Notes: generated from the sequence alone by a model not told the origin. A DNA stretch of 11,224 nucleotides from an uncultured Caryophanales bacterium (GCA_947303225.1 CAMYXG010000032.1:1-11224); one strand, 5' to 3'; numbered from the stretch's first letter, positions 1 to 7,614 are shown. Numbers and translations are program-made.

Positions 1-679
1 TTACTGTTCCAGCAGATACTCCCGTTACTTTTCCTGATGAGGAAATGGTTGCTATCTTGGTATTTGATGAAGTCCATGTGATTGTTTCCTTGCTTGCTCC
101 TGATGGTTTGAATGAAACCGTTAAAGTTACACTATCTCCAATTTCAATATTATTTTTTGATGAAGTTACTTCAATTGAAGTTGCTTTTTTCGTGTTTGAA
201 GTTTTTTTCTTTTTACTATTTGAATTGGAAGAAGTTTCTTTTCCACTTGCTATATCAATTCCACTAGTTCTTTTCTTATCGTTCCAGTTAGCATATAAGT
301 CAAATGAATAAAAGTCTTCGTTTTCTAGCTTTATTGTTTTTAATACTGTTTTCATGGAATAACTCTTTGAATCATCAAAAAAGTAAGTTTTTCCATCTAC
401 TATGGTATACCATTCTCTTCCTTTTACCAAAGTAGTTCCACTCTTTTCTAATTGAAAGGGAATTCCTTTTATACTATTAATCTTTTTTATAGTAGATTTT
501 TCATTGTAACTAGCATAATAATTGCCATTATAACTTAAATATCCATAATCACCTAGTTCAAAATTATTTGTCGTTACTTTTCCTCCATTTGGATAAAAGT
601 AAAAATCAAATTCTTTGGCTGATGTTGACCCCATTCCTACAAAGAAACATATCAATATCCATAATAATTTCTTTTTCAT
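1..679 (-). CDS. Secreted BIG2/flg_new surface protein, third paralogue (partial, C-terminus off window)
   Basis: An open frame of 226 codons starts at the ATG at 679 and reaches the window edge without a stop, so only the N-terminal part is visible. AGGAGA lies about 7 nt upstream. Residues 1-21 form a signal peptide (MKKK, hydrophobic core, cleavage probably after STSA). Residues 24-132 are the family's N-terminal domain, ending in FDLYANW, a typical ending of InlB B-repeat/flg_new beta-modules. A Lys/Ser/Asn/Thr linker follows, and a BIG2 Ig-like domain starts near residue 160 (SFKPSGAS, TWTSSNTKIATISSSGKV, GVSAGTV). The N-terminal 132 residues differ at about 20 positions from the next paralogue upstream, whereas the last 55 bp visible match that paralogue exactly. 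The gene follows the esterase-bearing paralogue by 21 bp with no terminator, so it is probably co-transcribed. By analogy a variable C-terminal payload should lie beyond the window. Secretion is well supported; the function is not known. Confidence 0.85.
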   Translation of the reverse strand, partial: MKKKLLWILICFFVGMGSTSAKEFDFYFYPNGGKVTTNNFELGDYGYLSYNGNYYASYNEKSTIKKINSIKGIPFQLEKSGTTLVKGREWYTIVDGKTYFFDDSKSYSMKTVLKTIKLENEDFYSFDLYANWNDKKRTSGIDIASGKETSSNSNSKKKKTSNTKKATSIEVTSSKNNIEIGDSVTLTVSFKPSGASKETITWTSSNTKIATISSSGKVTGVSAGTV

Positions 680-700
680 ATTTATTCTCCTATTGATTAT

Positions 701-2809
701 TTATTTACAATTTTTCGTATATCCTACGTATGAAGTATTCATATTTGGATATTTAATTCTTTTTGATACATTGATTGCTGCATTAACACCAATTTTACTT
801 AGACTAGCAGATGTAAAATGAATAGAATTATCTTTTACTTCAACATTTTTTCCGTTTAGTGTGACAGTATGTTTTTTTAGTCCAAAAGCATTTTCATATT
901 CTTCCGTATATCTTTTATAACCCCAATCTGTTCCAAGCATAATATCTTTGTTTTTACTGACTAATTTTACTTGCTCAGCATGTAATTGATCAACGGTTGA
1001 GCATAAGCTTTTATCTCTTCTTCTTTCTATTTTAGAAGCAGTATAAATAATAGCACCAAATTGAATTCCTAAATCTTTTTTCATATTATTATGAACTTTC
1101 ATATAATGTTTATAATATGTTTTTGGACCATGACTATCCATAAAATAGTTTGCTTCTCCTTGCATAACTACATAGAATGAATTATTAATAGTATATCCTT
1201 GTTGCTTTATTAATTTCACTGCAGCTAAATATTTTGCTTTCAAATTCTCATAAATATATAGTTTTTTATTTCCACAAAAATAATCTTTGTCATTTACTGG
1301 TAAAAAGCATTCTACTTTTTTTCCTGGTGATGTTGCGTGTACAATAATAAGTTTATGTCCTGTTTCTCCTATATATGCTTTGGCAAAATATGGTACCATA
1401 TTGGTTCCAATACTTCTATATAAACTTCTCTCTGAATTTGCAGCTATTTCTTCTCCAAATGAAGGCATATTGTTTCCATTATTATTTAAATCAGCTAATC
1501 TATTTGTTGTATATTTATATTCCCATGCTTTATTCGCCGGAATGGTATAGTTTACTTTAGTTATATTTACATAATTAGCTAGAATATCATTATCATAAGG
1601 ATTATTAGAAGCATCATATAACTCGCTCTTTTGTGGTCTCTGATCGATTGTATGTGCTACATAGTCTTGAGAGGTACCTGCCCAACCATTCATATTGGAT
1701 TGACCCCAGAGCAATGCTACATCTACTTGTTCTTTCCAATTGACATAAAGTGTTACTGTACAATCTGAGTTAGTCGCATTACAAAAGTCACTTGCTTTAT
1801 AATTTTTTTCTTGATTATAGCTTTTTCCTGTTCCATCTGGCTTTGTATTCCATTCCATTCCTTTTGTTGGCATATAACCATTTTTTACGATATTTATTAT
1901 ACTTGGATTGTTATAGTCAAATAACCCACTATGACCTATTGAACCATTATATTTGCATTTTTGAACTAAGACAGCGTTATTTGAATTAATTAATTGACCA
2001 TTACTAGAGATATTTTTGCCTTTTTTACTAGATAGCTTTCCACCATTCATGTGATATTTTATAATTACATGATGTGTTGTTGCTTGTTTTTTTGTAATTA
2101 CTATTTTTTTTGTTGCTTTTAAACCATTCTTTGATTTAGCTGTTATTGTTACTGTTCCAGCAGATACTCCCGTTACTTTTCCTGATGAGGAAATGGTTGC
2201 TATTTTAGTATTGGATGAAGTCCAAGTAACAGTTTCTGAAGTTGCTCCTGATGGTTTAAAAGATGCTTTGAGTGTAGTACTTTCTCCAACTTTAATCTTT
2301 TCATTAGAAGAGGATATTGTCATAGAAGTTGCTTTTTTTGTGTTTTTGCTACTTGAAGTAGTAGAATCTTTTCCACTTGATATATCAATTCCATTTGTTC
2401 TTTTTTTATCGTTCCAGTTCGCATATAAGTCAAATGAATAAAAGTCTTCATTTTCTAGCTTTAACGTTTTTAATACTGTCTTCATAGAATAAGTCTTTGA
2501 CTGATTAAAAAAGTAAGTTTTTCCATCTACTATGGTATACCATTCTTTTCCACTTACTAGAGAAGTTCCACTCTTTTCTAATTGAAAAGAAACACCTTTT
2601 ATACTATTAATCTTTTTTATAGTAGATTTTTCATTGTAGTTAGCATAAAAATTACCATTATAACTTAAATATCCATAATCTCCTAATTCAAAACCAGATG
2701 TTTTCACTTTTCCACCATTTGGATAAAAGTAAAAATCATATTCTTTGGCTGTTGTTGAAATCATTCCTATAAAGAAGCATAGTAATATCCATAATACTTT
2801 CTTTTTCAT
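701..2809 (-). CDS. Secreted multidomain protein: flg_new + BIG2 + flg_new + SASA-type (SGNH) esterase
   Basis: The 702-aa product has a signal peptide (residues 1-21, cleavage near TTA-KE), an N-terminal flg_new/InlB-like module (24-132, ending DLYANW), a Ser/Thr/Lys linker, a BIG2 Ig-like domain (159-239) and a second, more typical flg_new repeat (246-358: YHMNGG, WNTKPDGTGKSY, VTLYVNW). A C-terminal hydrolase follows (about 362-690). It resembles the sialate O-acetylesterase/carbohydrate esterase 6 group: nucleophile block LLWGQSNMNG (Ser371), an HATSPGKK block (about 491), VMQGEAN (549-554) in place of the usual QGESD, and NSIHFT (His664) at the DxxH site. Asp is absent at the exact DxxH position, though Asp660 is one residue away. 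Expected role: removing acetyl groups from a surface or host glycan outside the cell. No LPXTG motif or C-terminal membrane helix is seen, so the protein is either released or held by an unknown means. AGGAGA precedes the ATG. The gene lies in the middle of the paralogue array, 20 bp after its neighbour. Esterase assignment is moderate to strong; the substrate is not known. Confidence 0.9.
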   Translation of the reverse strand: MKKKVLWILLCFFIGMISTTAKEYDFYFYPNGGKVKTSGFELGDYGYLSYNGNFYANYNEKSTIKKINSIKGVSFQLEKSGTSLVSGKEWYTIVDGKTYFFNQSKTYSMKTVLKTLKLENEDFYSFDLYANWNDKKRTNGIDISSGKDSTTSSSKNTKKATSMTISSSNEKIKVGESTTLKASFKPSGATSETVTWTSSNTKIATISSSGKVTGVSAGTVTITAKSKNGLKATKKIVITKKQATTHHVIIKYHMNGGKLSSKKGKNISSNGQLINSNNAVLVQKCKYNGSIGHSGLFDYNNPSIINIVKNGYMPTKGMEWNTKPDGTGKSYNQEKNYKASDFCNATNSDCTVTLYVNWKEQVDVALLWGQSNMNGWAGTSQDYVAHTIDQRPQKSELYDASNNPYDNDILANYVNITKVNYTIPANKAWEYKYTTNRLADLNNNGNNMPSFGEEIAANSERSLYRSIGTNMVPYFAKAYIGETGHKLIIVHATSPGKKVECFLPVNDKDYFCGNKKLYIYENLKAKYLAAVKLIKQQGYTINNSFYVVMQGEANYFMDSHGPKTYYKHYMKVHNNMKKDLGIQFGAIIYTASKIERRRDKSLCSTVDQLHAEQVKLVSKNKDIMLGTDWGYKRYTEEYENAFGLKKHTVTLNGKNVEVKDNSIHFTSASLSKIGVNAAINVSKRIKYPNMNTSYVGYTKNCK

Positions 2810-2812
2810 ATT
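2421..2812. repeat. 392-bp identical direct repeat, copy 1 (5' end of esterase paralogue)
   Basis: By eye this stretch is identical base for base to 4016-4407. It covers the first 130 codons (signal peptide and N-terminal domain) and 3 bp before the ATG. Weaker similarity continues about 60 bp further into the linker. A third, diverged copy (roughly 90% identical) lies at about 290-682. Confidence 0.95.
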
Positions 2813-2829
2813 CTTCTCCTGTTATTCTA

Positions 2830-4404
2830 TTATTTTATAAACTTATTTAGATTAATTGCTTTTGTTGTATAAATTCTATCTGGTCCATTAAATAATAAGA
2901 CAAAGACGTCGTTTGTAGCATCATAATCAACACTCTCTAACTCTCCTGGCAACGTCAAATGATACCTTCCATAAAGCTTTCCTGTTGAGATATCATAAAT
3001 ATAAAGATCACTATCATCAAAAAATATAAAGTTAATGCTTAATAATAATCCTTTATATACACCAGCATCTTGTCCAATGTGTTTTACTACTGAAAAAGAT
3101 TTAAGATGTTTACTGAAGTTTTTATTATACACATTAATCTGTGTTCCAGTTTTTAATACCCACTTTTTGGTATAATAATCATAAGCTAATGCAGTAATAG
3201 GTGTTAGAAATTGCTTTTGTGAACTCTTTAATGTGGGCTTTTTTAAATTATTTTTATTAATAACAGTTACCTCTTGATCAAACAAATGTGTAATATAGAT
3301 ATTTCCATTATCTTTATTAAAAGTACTTCCATTTGCATGACCAAAATTTCCTTTTAAATAGTTCACTACTTCACCACTATTCTTATCTATGACATGTATA
3401 ACTCCACTAGTATTACCTCCTTTTACTTTAACTACAACGTAATATTGATCTGTTACGCATAATGATTGAGCAGAGGTTGCTTCATAAGCATTTGATAATT
3501 TAGCAAATACACTACTATTTTCTTTAGATATTGTGCCTAGTACTTTACCTTTTCTTTCAATATTGGTAGGTGGAGCTTTTATTACTTTTATGTTTTTAGT
3601 GCTTTTTAATCCACTTTTCGTTACACCGGTAATGGTTACTGTACCAATACTCACCCCTACTACTTTTCCCTGAGAGGAAACTGTAGCAATCTTTTTGTCA
3701 GAAGTAGTCCAGGTAATTTTTTCTTTGGTACTTCCATTGGGTTTAAATGTAGTATTCAATGTAATACTTTTTCCAACTGAAATCCAATTTTTTTCAGCTG
3801 TAATCGTAAAAGAGGTAGCTTGGTTCGTTGCTTTTTTTGTGCTTGAAGTAGCTTTTTTTTCTTTTTCTTTATTTGTACCAGAAGTCGATTTATTTTCCTT
3901 CTCTTTATTTGTACTAGAAGTAGATTTATTTTCCTTCTCTTTATTTGTACTAGAAGTAGTTTCTTTTCCACTTGATATATCAATTCCACTGGTTCTTTTT
4001 TTATTACTCCAGTTTGCATATAAGTCAAATGAATAAAAGTCTTCATTTTCTAGCTTTAACGTTTTTAATACTGTCTTCATAGAATAAGTCTTTGACTGAT
4101 TAAAAAAGTAAGTTTTTCCATCTACTATGGTATACCATTCTTTTCCACTTACTAGAGAAGTTCCACTCTTTTCTAATTGAAAAGAAACACCTTTTATACT
4201 ATTAATCTTTTTTATAGTAGATTTTTCATTGTAGTTAGCATAAAAATTACCATTATAACTTAAATATCCATAATCTCCTAATTCAAAACCAGATGTTTTC
4301 ACTTTTCCACCATTTGGATAAAAGTAAAAATCATATTCTTTGGCTGTTGTTGAAATCATTCCTATAAAGAAGCATAGTAATATCCATAATACTTTCTTTT
4401 TCAT
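2830..4404 (-). CDS. Secreted multidomain protein: flg_new + repeat linker + BIG2 + beta-propeller-like region
   Basis: The 524-aa product has a signal peptide (1-21) and an N-terminal flg_new-like domain (24-132) that match the next paralogue residue for residue and base for base. A repetitive linker (about 147-196) built on the 12-residue unit TSSTNKEKENKS leads to a BIG2 domain (about 195-276: TFKPNGST, TWTTSDKKIATVSSQGKV, GVSIGTVTIT). The C-terminal 240 residues contain spaced beta-strand phrases such as GVIHVIDKNSGEVV, GHANGSTFNKDNGNIYITH, YDYYTKKWVLKTG and DLYIYDISTGKLYGRY. These suggest a YVTN/NHL-like beta-propeller, probably a binding module rather than an enzyme. It is the first gene after ftsK: 13 bp separate the ftsK TGA from its ATG, and the ribosome binding site (AAAGGAT) overlaps that stop codon, which suggests coupled expression. 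It ends in a double stop (TAA TAG). No wall-anchor motif is visible. The propeller call is inferred from sequence texture. Confidence 0.88.
   Translation of the reverse strand: MKKKVLWILLCFFIGMISTTAKEYDFYFYPNGGKVKTSGFELGDYGYLSYNGNFYANYNEKSTIKKINSIKGVSFQLEKSGTSLVSGKEWYTIVDGKTYFFNQSKTYSMKTVLKTLKLENEDFYSFDLYANWSNKKRTSGIDISSGKETTSSTNKEKENKSTSSTNKEKENKSTSGTNKEKEKKATSSTKKATNQATSFTITAEKNWISVGKSITLNTTFKPNGSTKEKITWTTSDKKIATVSSQGKVVGVSIGTVTITGVTKSGLKSTKNIKVIKAPPTNIERKGKVLGTISKENSSVFAKLSNAYEATSAQSLCVTDQYYVVVKVKGGNTSGVIHVIDKNSGEVVNYLKGNFGHANGSTFNKDNGNIYITHLFDQEVTVINKNNLKKPTLKSSQKQFLTPITALAYDYYTKKWVLKTGTQINVYNKNFSKHLKSFSVVKHIGQDAGVYKGLLLSINFIFFDDSDLYIYDISTGKLYGRYHLTLPGELESVDYDATNDVFVLLFNGPDRIYTTKAINLNKFIK
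3867..3959. repeat. 36-bp in-frame tandem repeat in linker
   Basis: About 2.6 copies of a 36-bp unit (3867-3902, 3903-3938, 3939-3959), with a degenerate copy before it (about 3842-3866). It encodes TSSTNKEKENKS-type 12-mers in the hydrophilic linker between the N-terminal domain and BIG2. Copies differ by only one or two bases and, being a multiple of three, can change number without loss of frame. Confidence 0.9.
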
Positions 4405-4407
4405 ATT
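4016..4407. repeat. 392-bp identical direct repeat, copy 2 (5' end of propeller paralogue)
   Basis: Partner of 2421-2812, in the same orientation with 1,595 bp offset. Identity stops abruptly just before the ribosome binding sites, which differ between the two genes. Recombination between the copies would delete 1,595 bp and create a clean in-frame fusion of the ftsK-proximal start with the esterase payload. Confidence 0.95.
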
Positions 4408-4417
4408 GTTTATCCTT

Positions 4418-6658
4418 TCATTCTTCCTCTGATTCGCTATATTGAATCAATACTTCTCTTGGTTTAGAATTTCCTGTTGGAGGACCAATAATGCCATTTT
4501 CTTCTAATTGATCTATCATTGTTGCTGCTTTATTGTATCCTATTTTGAATTTTCTTTGTAATAGGGATGCAGATGCTTTTTGTGTTTTGATAACGAAGTC
4601 TACGATATCATTATAAAGATCATCTCCTCCACCACCTGTACTATCTGCTGAATCCCCGCTATTGGCTTCTGATTTTTCTTCTTCTAATTTCATTAAATCA
4701 TCGCTATAACTTGCTTGTTGCTGTGATTTTGTAAAATCAATAATCTTACTAATTTCTTCATCTGTAATAAAAGATCCTTGAATACGAATTGGCGAATTCA
4801 TTCCAATTGGTAAGAAAAACATATCTCCTTTTCCTAATAGTTTTTCTGCTCCTACTTGGTCTAAGATTGTACGAGAATCAATTCCTGAACCTACAGCAAA
4901 TGCAATTCGTGATGGAATATTGGCTTTAATAAGTCCTGTAATAACTTCTGTTGAAGGTCTTTGTGTTGCTACTATTAAATGTAATCCTGCTGCACGAGCT
5001 TTTTGAGTAATTCGTAAAATAGAATCTTCTACTTCTTTTGCTGCAACCATCATTAAATCTGCCAACTCATCTATAATAATGACAATAAATGGCATTTTTT
5101 CTAATGGTTCATTTGGATTTTTCTTATTCCACTTTTCTACATATTCATTATATCCTTCAATTTTTTTCGTTCCAGTTTGAGCAAACATATGATATCTTTT
5201 TTCCATTTCATTTACCATTTTTTGTAAAAGAATAGCTGCTTGTTTTGGATCTGATACAACAGGGCACATTAGATGTGGAATGTCATTATAGACTGACAAT
5301 TCCACTACTTTTGGGTCTACCATAGCTAGTTTTACTTCATCTGGTTTAGCTCTCATTAGAATAGAACAAATGATTCCATTGACACAAACTGATTTACCAG
5401 AACCAGTAGTACCTGCAATTAACATATGAGGCATTTTATTAATTTCACAAACACCAATATCTCCCATAATACTTTTTCCAAGTGGGACCATTAATTTTTT
5501 ATCTGGAGCTTGCATCATTACTTTGCTAGCCATTATTTCATAGAAACTTACTGTTGCTGGGGCATCATTTGCAAATTCAACTCCAACAGTACTTTTTCCA
5601 GGAATTGGTGCTTCTATACGAACATCTTTTTTTGATAAAGCTAGTGCAATTTCACGGCTTAACGTTGTAATTTTATTGACTCTTGTTCCACTAGCAATTT
5701 CTAGTTCATATTGAGCAACTGTTGGTCCTATGTGTACTTCTACTACTTTTGCTATAACATTAAAACTCTTTAACACGTTTTCTAATTTTTCTATATTCGC
5801 TTCTACAGCCGAATTATCAGTAGATGTATTTTTCTTTTTAGGTTTATTTAATAAATCAAGTGAAGGTAATTGATAACTTGGATTAACGATATTTTGAGAA
5901 GTAGTTGTTTCTTCTTTATTTTCTTCAGGAGATTGCGTTGATATTTTTTTCAATTCCTCTATATTTTTAATAATTTGTTTTTCATTTTCTTCTTCATTTC
6001 CATTACTAATTTTAACTTTTTTCTTTGGTTCTTCCTCCTCTTCGTCTTCCTCATCATCATCCTCATCTTCTTCTCTATTTTTGAAATCATCTATTTTTTC
6101 ACGGATGAAGTCCATTAATGAGAAACCAGTAAATAAACATAAACCAACTATCATTAATGTAATAGTAACAATTTGCATTCCTGTATAAGAAAATAATTCT
6201 GAGAATACAAGTGCAAAGATTCCTCCAAGAAATCCACCTCCAACGGATACTGACTCTCCTATCGTACCACTACTCAATAAGCTATTAAATCCTCTAACTA
6301 GTTGATTCATTGTTTCTTTAAAAATCATATTGGTATTTCCATTATTTTGAGATACAAATTCCCAATGCATAAAAGTTAATAAACCTATAATTAGCATATA
6401 GATTCCAACCATCTTGGTAGAGATAAAATCTGGCCACTCTCTTTTTATGAAAGCATATATTCCTACTATAAATAGTAAGAACAAGAATACAATATAAATT
6501 GATCCTGTTAAGAACAATCCAAAAGATGCAATTAATTTACCTACAACTCCTAGTTTTCCAATTCCTAAAATTGTAGCTATAATCAGTGCAATTGCATATA
6601 GTTCTATTGCTATCTCGTTATCTTGCTTTCTTGTGCGTTTTCTTTTTCTTTTTGCCAT
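4418..6658 (-). CDS. ftsK: DNA translocase FtsK/SpoIIIE
   Basis: This 746-aa septal DNA pump uses ATP to move chromosomal DNA through the closing septum. A basic start (MAKRKRKRTRK) is followed by hydrophobic segments at about 19-37, 47-70, 83-97, 141-157 and 160-180, which form the membrane anchor. A very acidic linker comes next (about 194-210, almost all D/E). The alpha domain runs from about 285 to 385 (VVEVHIGPTVAQYELE, KDVRIEAPIPGKSTVGVE). The RecA-like motor has Walker A GTTGSGKS (416-423) and Walker B VIIIDEL (Asp530/Glu531), then ARAAGLHLIVATQRP and the DQVGAEKLLGKGDMF block. The C-terminal gamma winged helix is at about 680-740 (YNDIVDFVIKTQKASASLLQRKFKIGYNKAA) and would read KOPS/SRS-type orientation sites. 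Length and domain order match Bacillus SpoIIIE and SftA-like relatives, but the membrane anchor favours SpoIIIE/FtsK over the soluble SftA. The gene has its own promoter and appears to lead into the surface-protein array. It ends in TGA. Confidence 0.96.
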   Translation of the reverse strand: MAKRKRKRTRKQDNEIAIELYAIALIIATILGIGKLGVVGKLIASFGLFLTGSIYIVFLFLLFIVGIYAFIKREWPDFISTKMVGIYMLIIGLLTFMHWEFVSQNNGNTNMIFKETMNQLVRGFNSLLSSGTIGESVSVGGGFLGGIFALVFSELFSYTGMQIVTITLMIVGLCLFTGFSLMDFIREKIDDFKNREEDEDDDEEDEEEEEPKKKVKISNGNEEENEKQIIKNIEELKKISTQSPEENKEETTTSQNIVNPSYQLPSLDLLNKPKKKNTSTDNSAVEANIEKLENVLKSFNVIAKVVEVHIGPTVAQYELEIASGTRVNKITTLSREIALALSKKDVRIEAPIPGKSTVGVEFANDAPATVSFYEIMASKVMMQAPDKKLMVPLGKSIMGDIGVCEINKMPHMLIAGTTGSGKSVCVNGIICSILMRAKPDEVKLAMVDPKVVELSVYNDIPHLMCPVVSDPKQAAILLQKMVNEMEKRYHMFAQTGTKKIEGYNEYVEKWNKKNPNEPLEKMPFIVIIIDELADLMMVAAKEVEDSILRITQKARAAGLHLIVATQRPSTEVITGLIKANIPSRIAFAVGSGIDSRTILDQVGAEKLLGKGDMFFLPIGMNSPIRIQGSFITDEEISKIIDFTKSQQQASYSDDLMKLEEEKSEANSGDSADSTGGGGDDLYNDIVDFVIKTQKASASLLQRKFKIGYNKAATMIDQLEENGIIGPPTGNSKPREVLIQYSESEEE

Positions 6659-6682
6659 ATTCCAACCTACCTTTCTGATTTT

Positions 6683-6710
6683 ATTATACTACAAATCTGT
6701 CCCTTTTGAA
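6683..6710 (-). promoter_or_regulatory. Predicted sigma-A promoter of ftsK operon
   Basis: On the minus strand a perfect -10 box TATAAT (6683-6688) is preceded by a weak -35 box TTCAAA (6705-6710) with a 16-bp spacer. Transcription would start about 15-20 nt before the ftsK ATG. GAAAGG and AGGT lie just ahead of the start codon. It is the only clear promoter between the DUF3592-like gene and the left window edge, so it probably drives ftsK and the three downstream paralogues. Confidence 0.55.
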
Positions 6711-6762
6711 ATTTTTTACAGAAACTTTACACAAAAGAAGTTGTCAATCTTTTCTACTTTTG

Positions 6763-7533
6763 TTAATAATCTTCTTCAAACATTTCTTTTCTTTTTTCTG
6801 TATATTCTTCTATCGATATTTCTTTTCTTTCAAACTTTCTAAATATAATTTCCCACTCTTCTAAATCTTTTTGTCTTAGCTGTTCTATTTCTTCGATATC
6901 TACTTGATACTGTTTTTTATTCTTCTTGTTTATTCTTACAGGTATTACGTTACTATTATTTAAATACTTAGTGGGATTAAATAATAGTTCTTTACTTGTA
7001 AAAGTATAATCTTGATTATTATTTTGATCCGTCCAATGGCATTGAATATAATATTTTTTAGGATTTGTTTTCTTACAATTAATATGAGTAATGGTTGCTA
7101 GAACTTGGTATCCTTCTTTTTTTAGGTATTTTTCTTGTCTTTCTTTCCGAATGAAATAAATTACTTTTATGATACCAATTATTCCTAATATCCAAAACAA
7201 TATCATAAATAGAATTGTTCCTAGTACTCCATCTGCAATTAAGTCATATTTGTTTTCCATTCTACAATCAATAGAAATAATGTCTCCTTCTTTCATATCA
7301 TCTGTATAATCATCTATAACATCTTCTTTTACACCTGTTTCAGTATCGTATTCAATATATACTTTGTATGTTTTTTGTCCTTGATTTGTTGTTTCTATAA
7401 TATCTGTTATTTTAGCGTCAATACATACTTCTACTTTTTCAGTTAAATTTTTCTGTATCATTCCTAATAATACTATAGCAACTATTATTAAACTGATTGA
7501 TTTAATCATTGTATTCTTTATACTACTATCCAT
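6763..7533 (-). CDS. Two-helix membrane protein, DUF3592-like, with SHOCT-like C-terminus
   Basis: The 256-aa product has one hydrophobic helix near the N-terminus (about 9-26) and another at about 103-127. Between them is a beta-rich segment (about 34-95: IDAKITDII, TYKVYIEYDTETG, MKEGDIISIDCR) in the style of DUF3592 proteins. A second beta-rich segment (about 140-212: GYQVLATITHINC, YYIQCHW, IPVRINKKNKKQYQVDI) has similar logic and may be an internal duplication. The last 30 residues (EEWEIIFRKFERKEISIEEYTEKRKEMFEE) resemble a SHOCT helical hairpin. The chosen ATG is preceded by GAGGG at good spacing. The gene sits between the efp terminator and the ftsK promoter, so it is likely transcribed alone. 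No enzymatic motif is visible and the function is unknown; family assignments come from pattern memory. Confidence 0.8.
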   Translation of the reverse strand: MDSSIKNTMIKSISLIIVAIVLLGMIQKNLTEKVEVCIDAKITDIIETTNQGQKTYKVYIEYDTETGVKEDVIDDYTDDMKEGDIISIDCRMENKYDLIADGVLGTILFMILFWILGIIGIIKVIYFIRKERQEKYLKKEGYQVLATITHINCKKTNPKKYYIQCHWTDQNNNQDYTFTSKELLFNPTKYLNNSNVIPVRINKKNKKQYQVDIEEIEQLRQKDLEEWEIIFRKFERKEISIEEYTEKRKEMFEEDY

Positions 7534-7553
7534 ATGTTTATCCCTCTATTTTC

Positions 7554-7562
7554 AGTATAGCA
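7554..7562 (-). promoter_or_regulatory. Possible extended -10 promoter for the DUF3592-like gene
   Basis: The minus strand reads TGCTATACT, an extended -10 motif (TGn followed by TATACT), about 20 nt upstream of the ATG at 7533. The region at the expected -35 distance is A-rich and shows no consensus box, which is typical of promoters that rely on an extended -10. Confidence 0.35.
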
Positions 7563-7614
7563 AAGTATTCTTTTTTTTTATTGATTTCTTTCCTTCTTTC
7601 TGTCAAAAAATGTC

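Noticed and set aside
3842..3960. CRISPR-like repeats
   Set aside because: The 36-bp units are contiguous without spacers and lie in frame within a coding linker.
45..4036. Plus-strand open frames antisense to the paralogue array (for example 45-311, 2193-2441, 3695-4036)
   Set aside because: They lie opposite the BIG2 and linker regions, resemble each other only because the sense genes are paralogues, have hydrophobic low-complexity products and lack ribosome binding sites.
2421..4407. Insertion sequence or transposon bounded by the 392-bp direct repeats
   Set aside because: The repeats are the 5' ends of genes, no transposase or inverted ends are present, and the DNA between is paralogue coding sequence.
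6726..6764. Hairpin ACAAAAG/CTTTTGT after the DUF3592-like gene as a terminator
   Set aside because: The arms are weak and far apart and no T tract follows on the minus strand.
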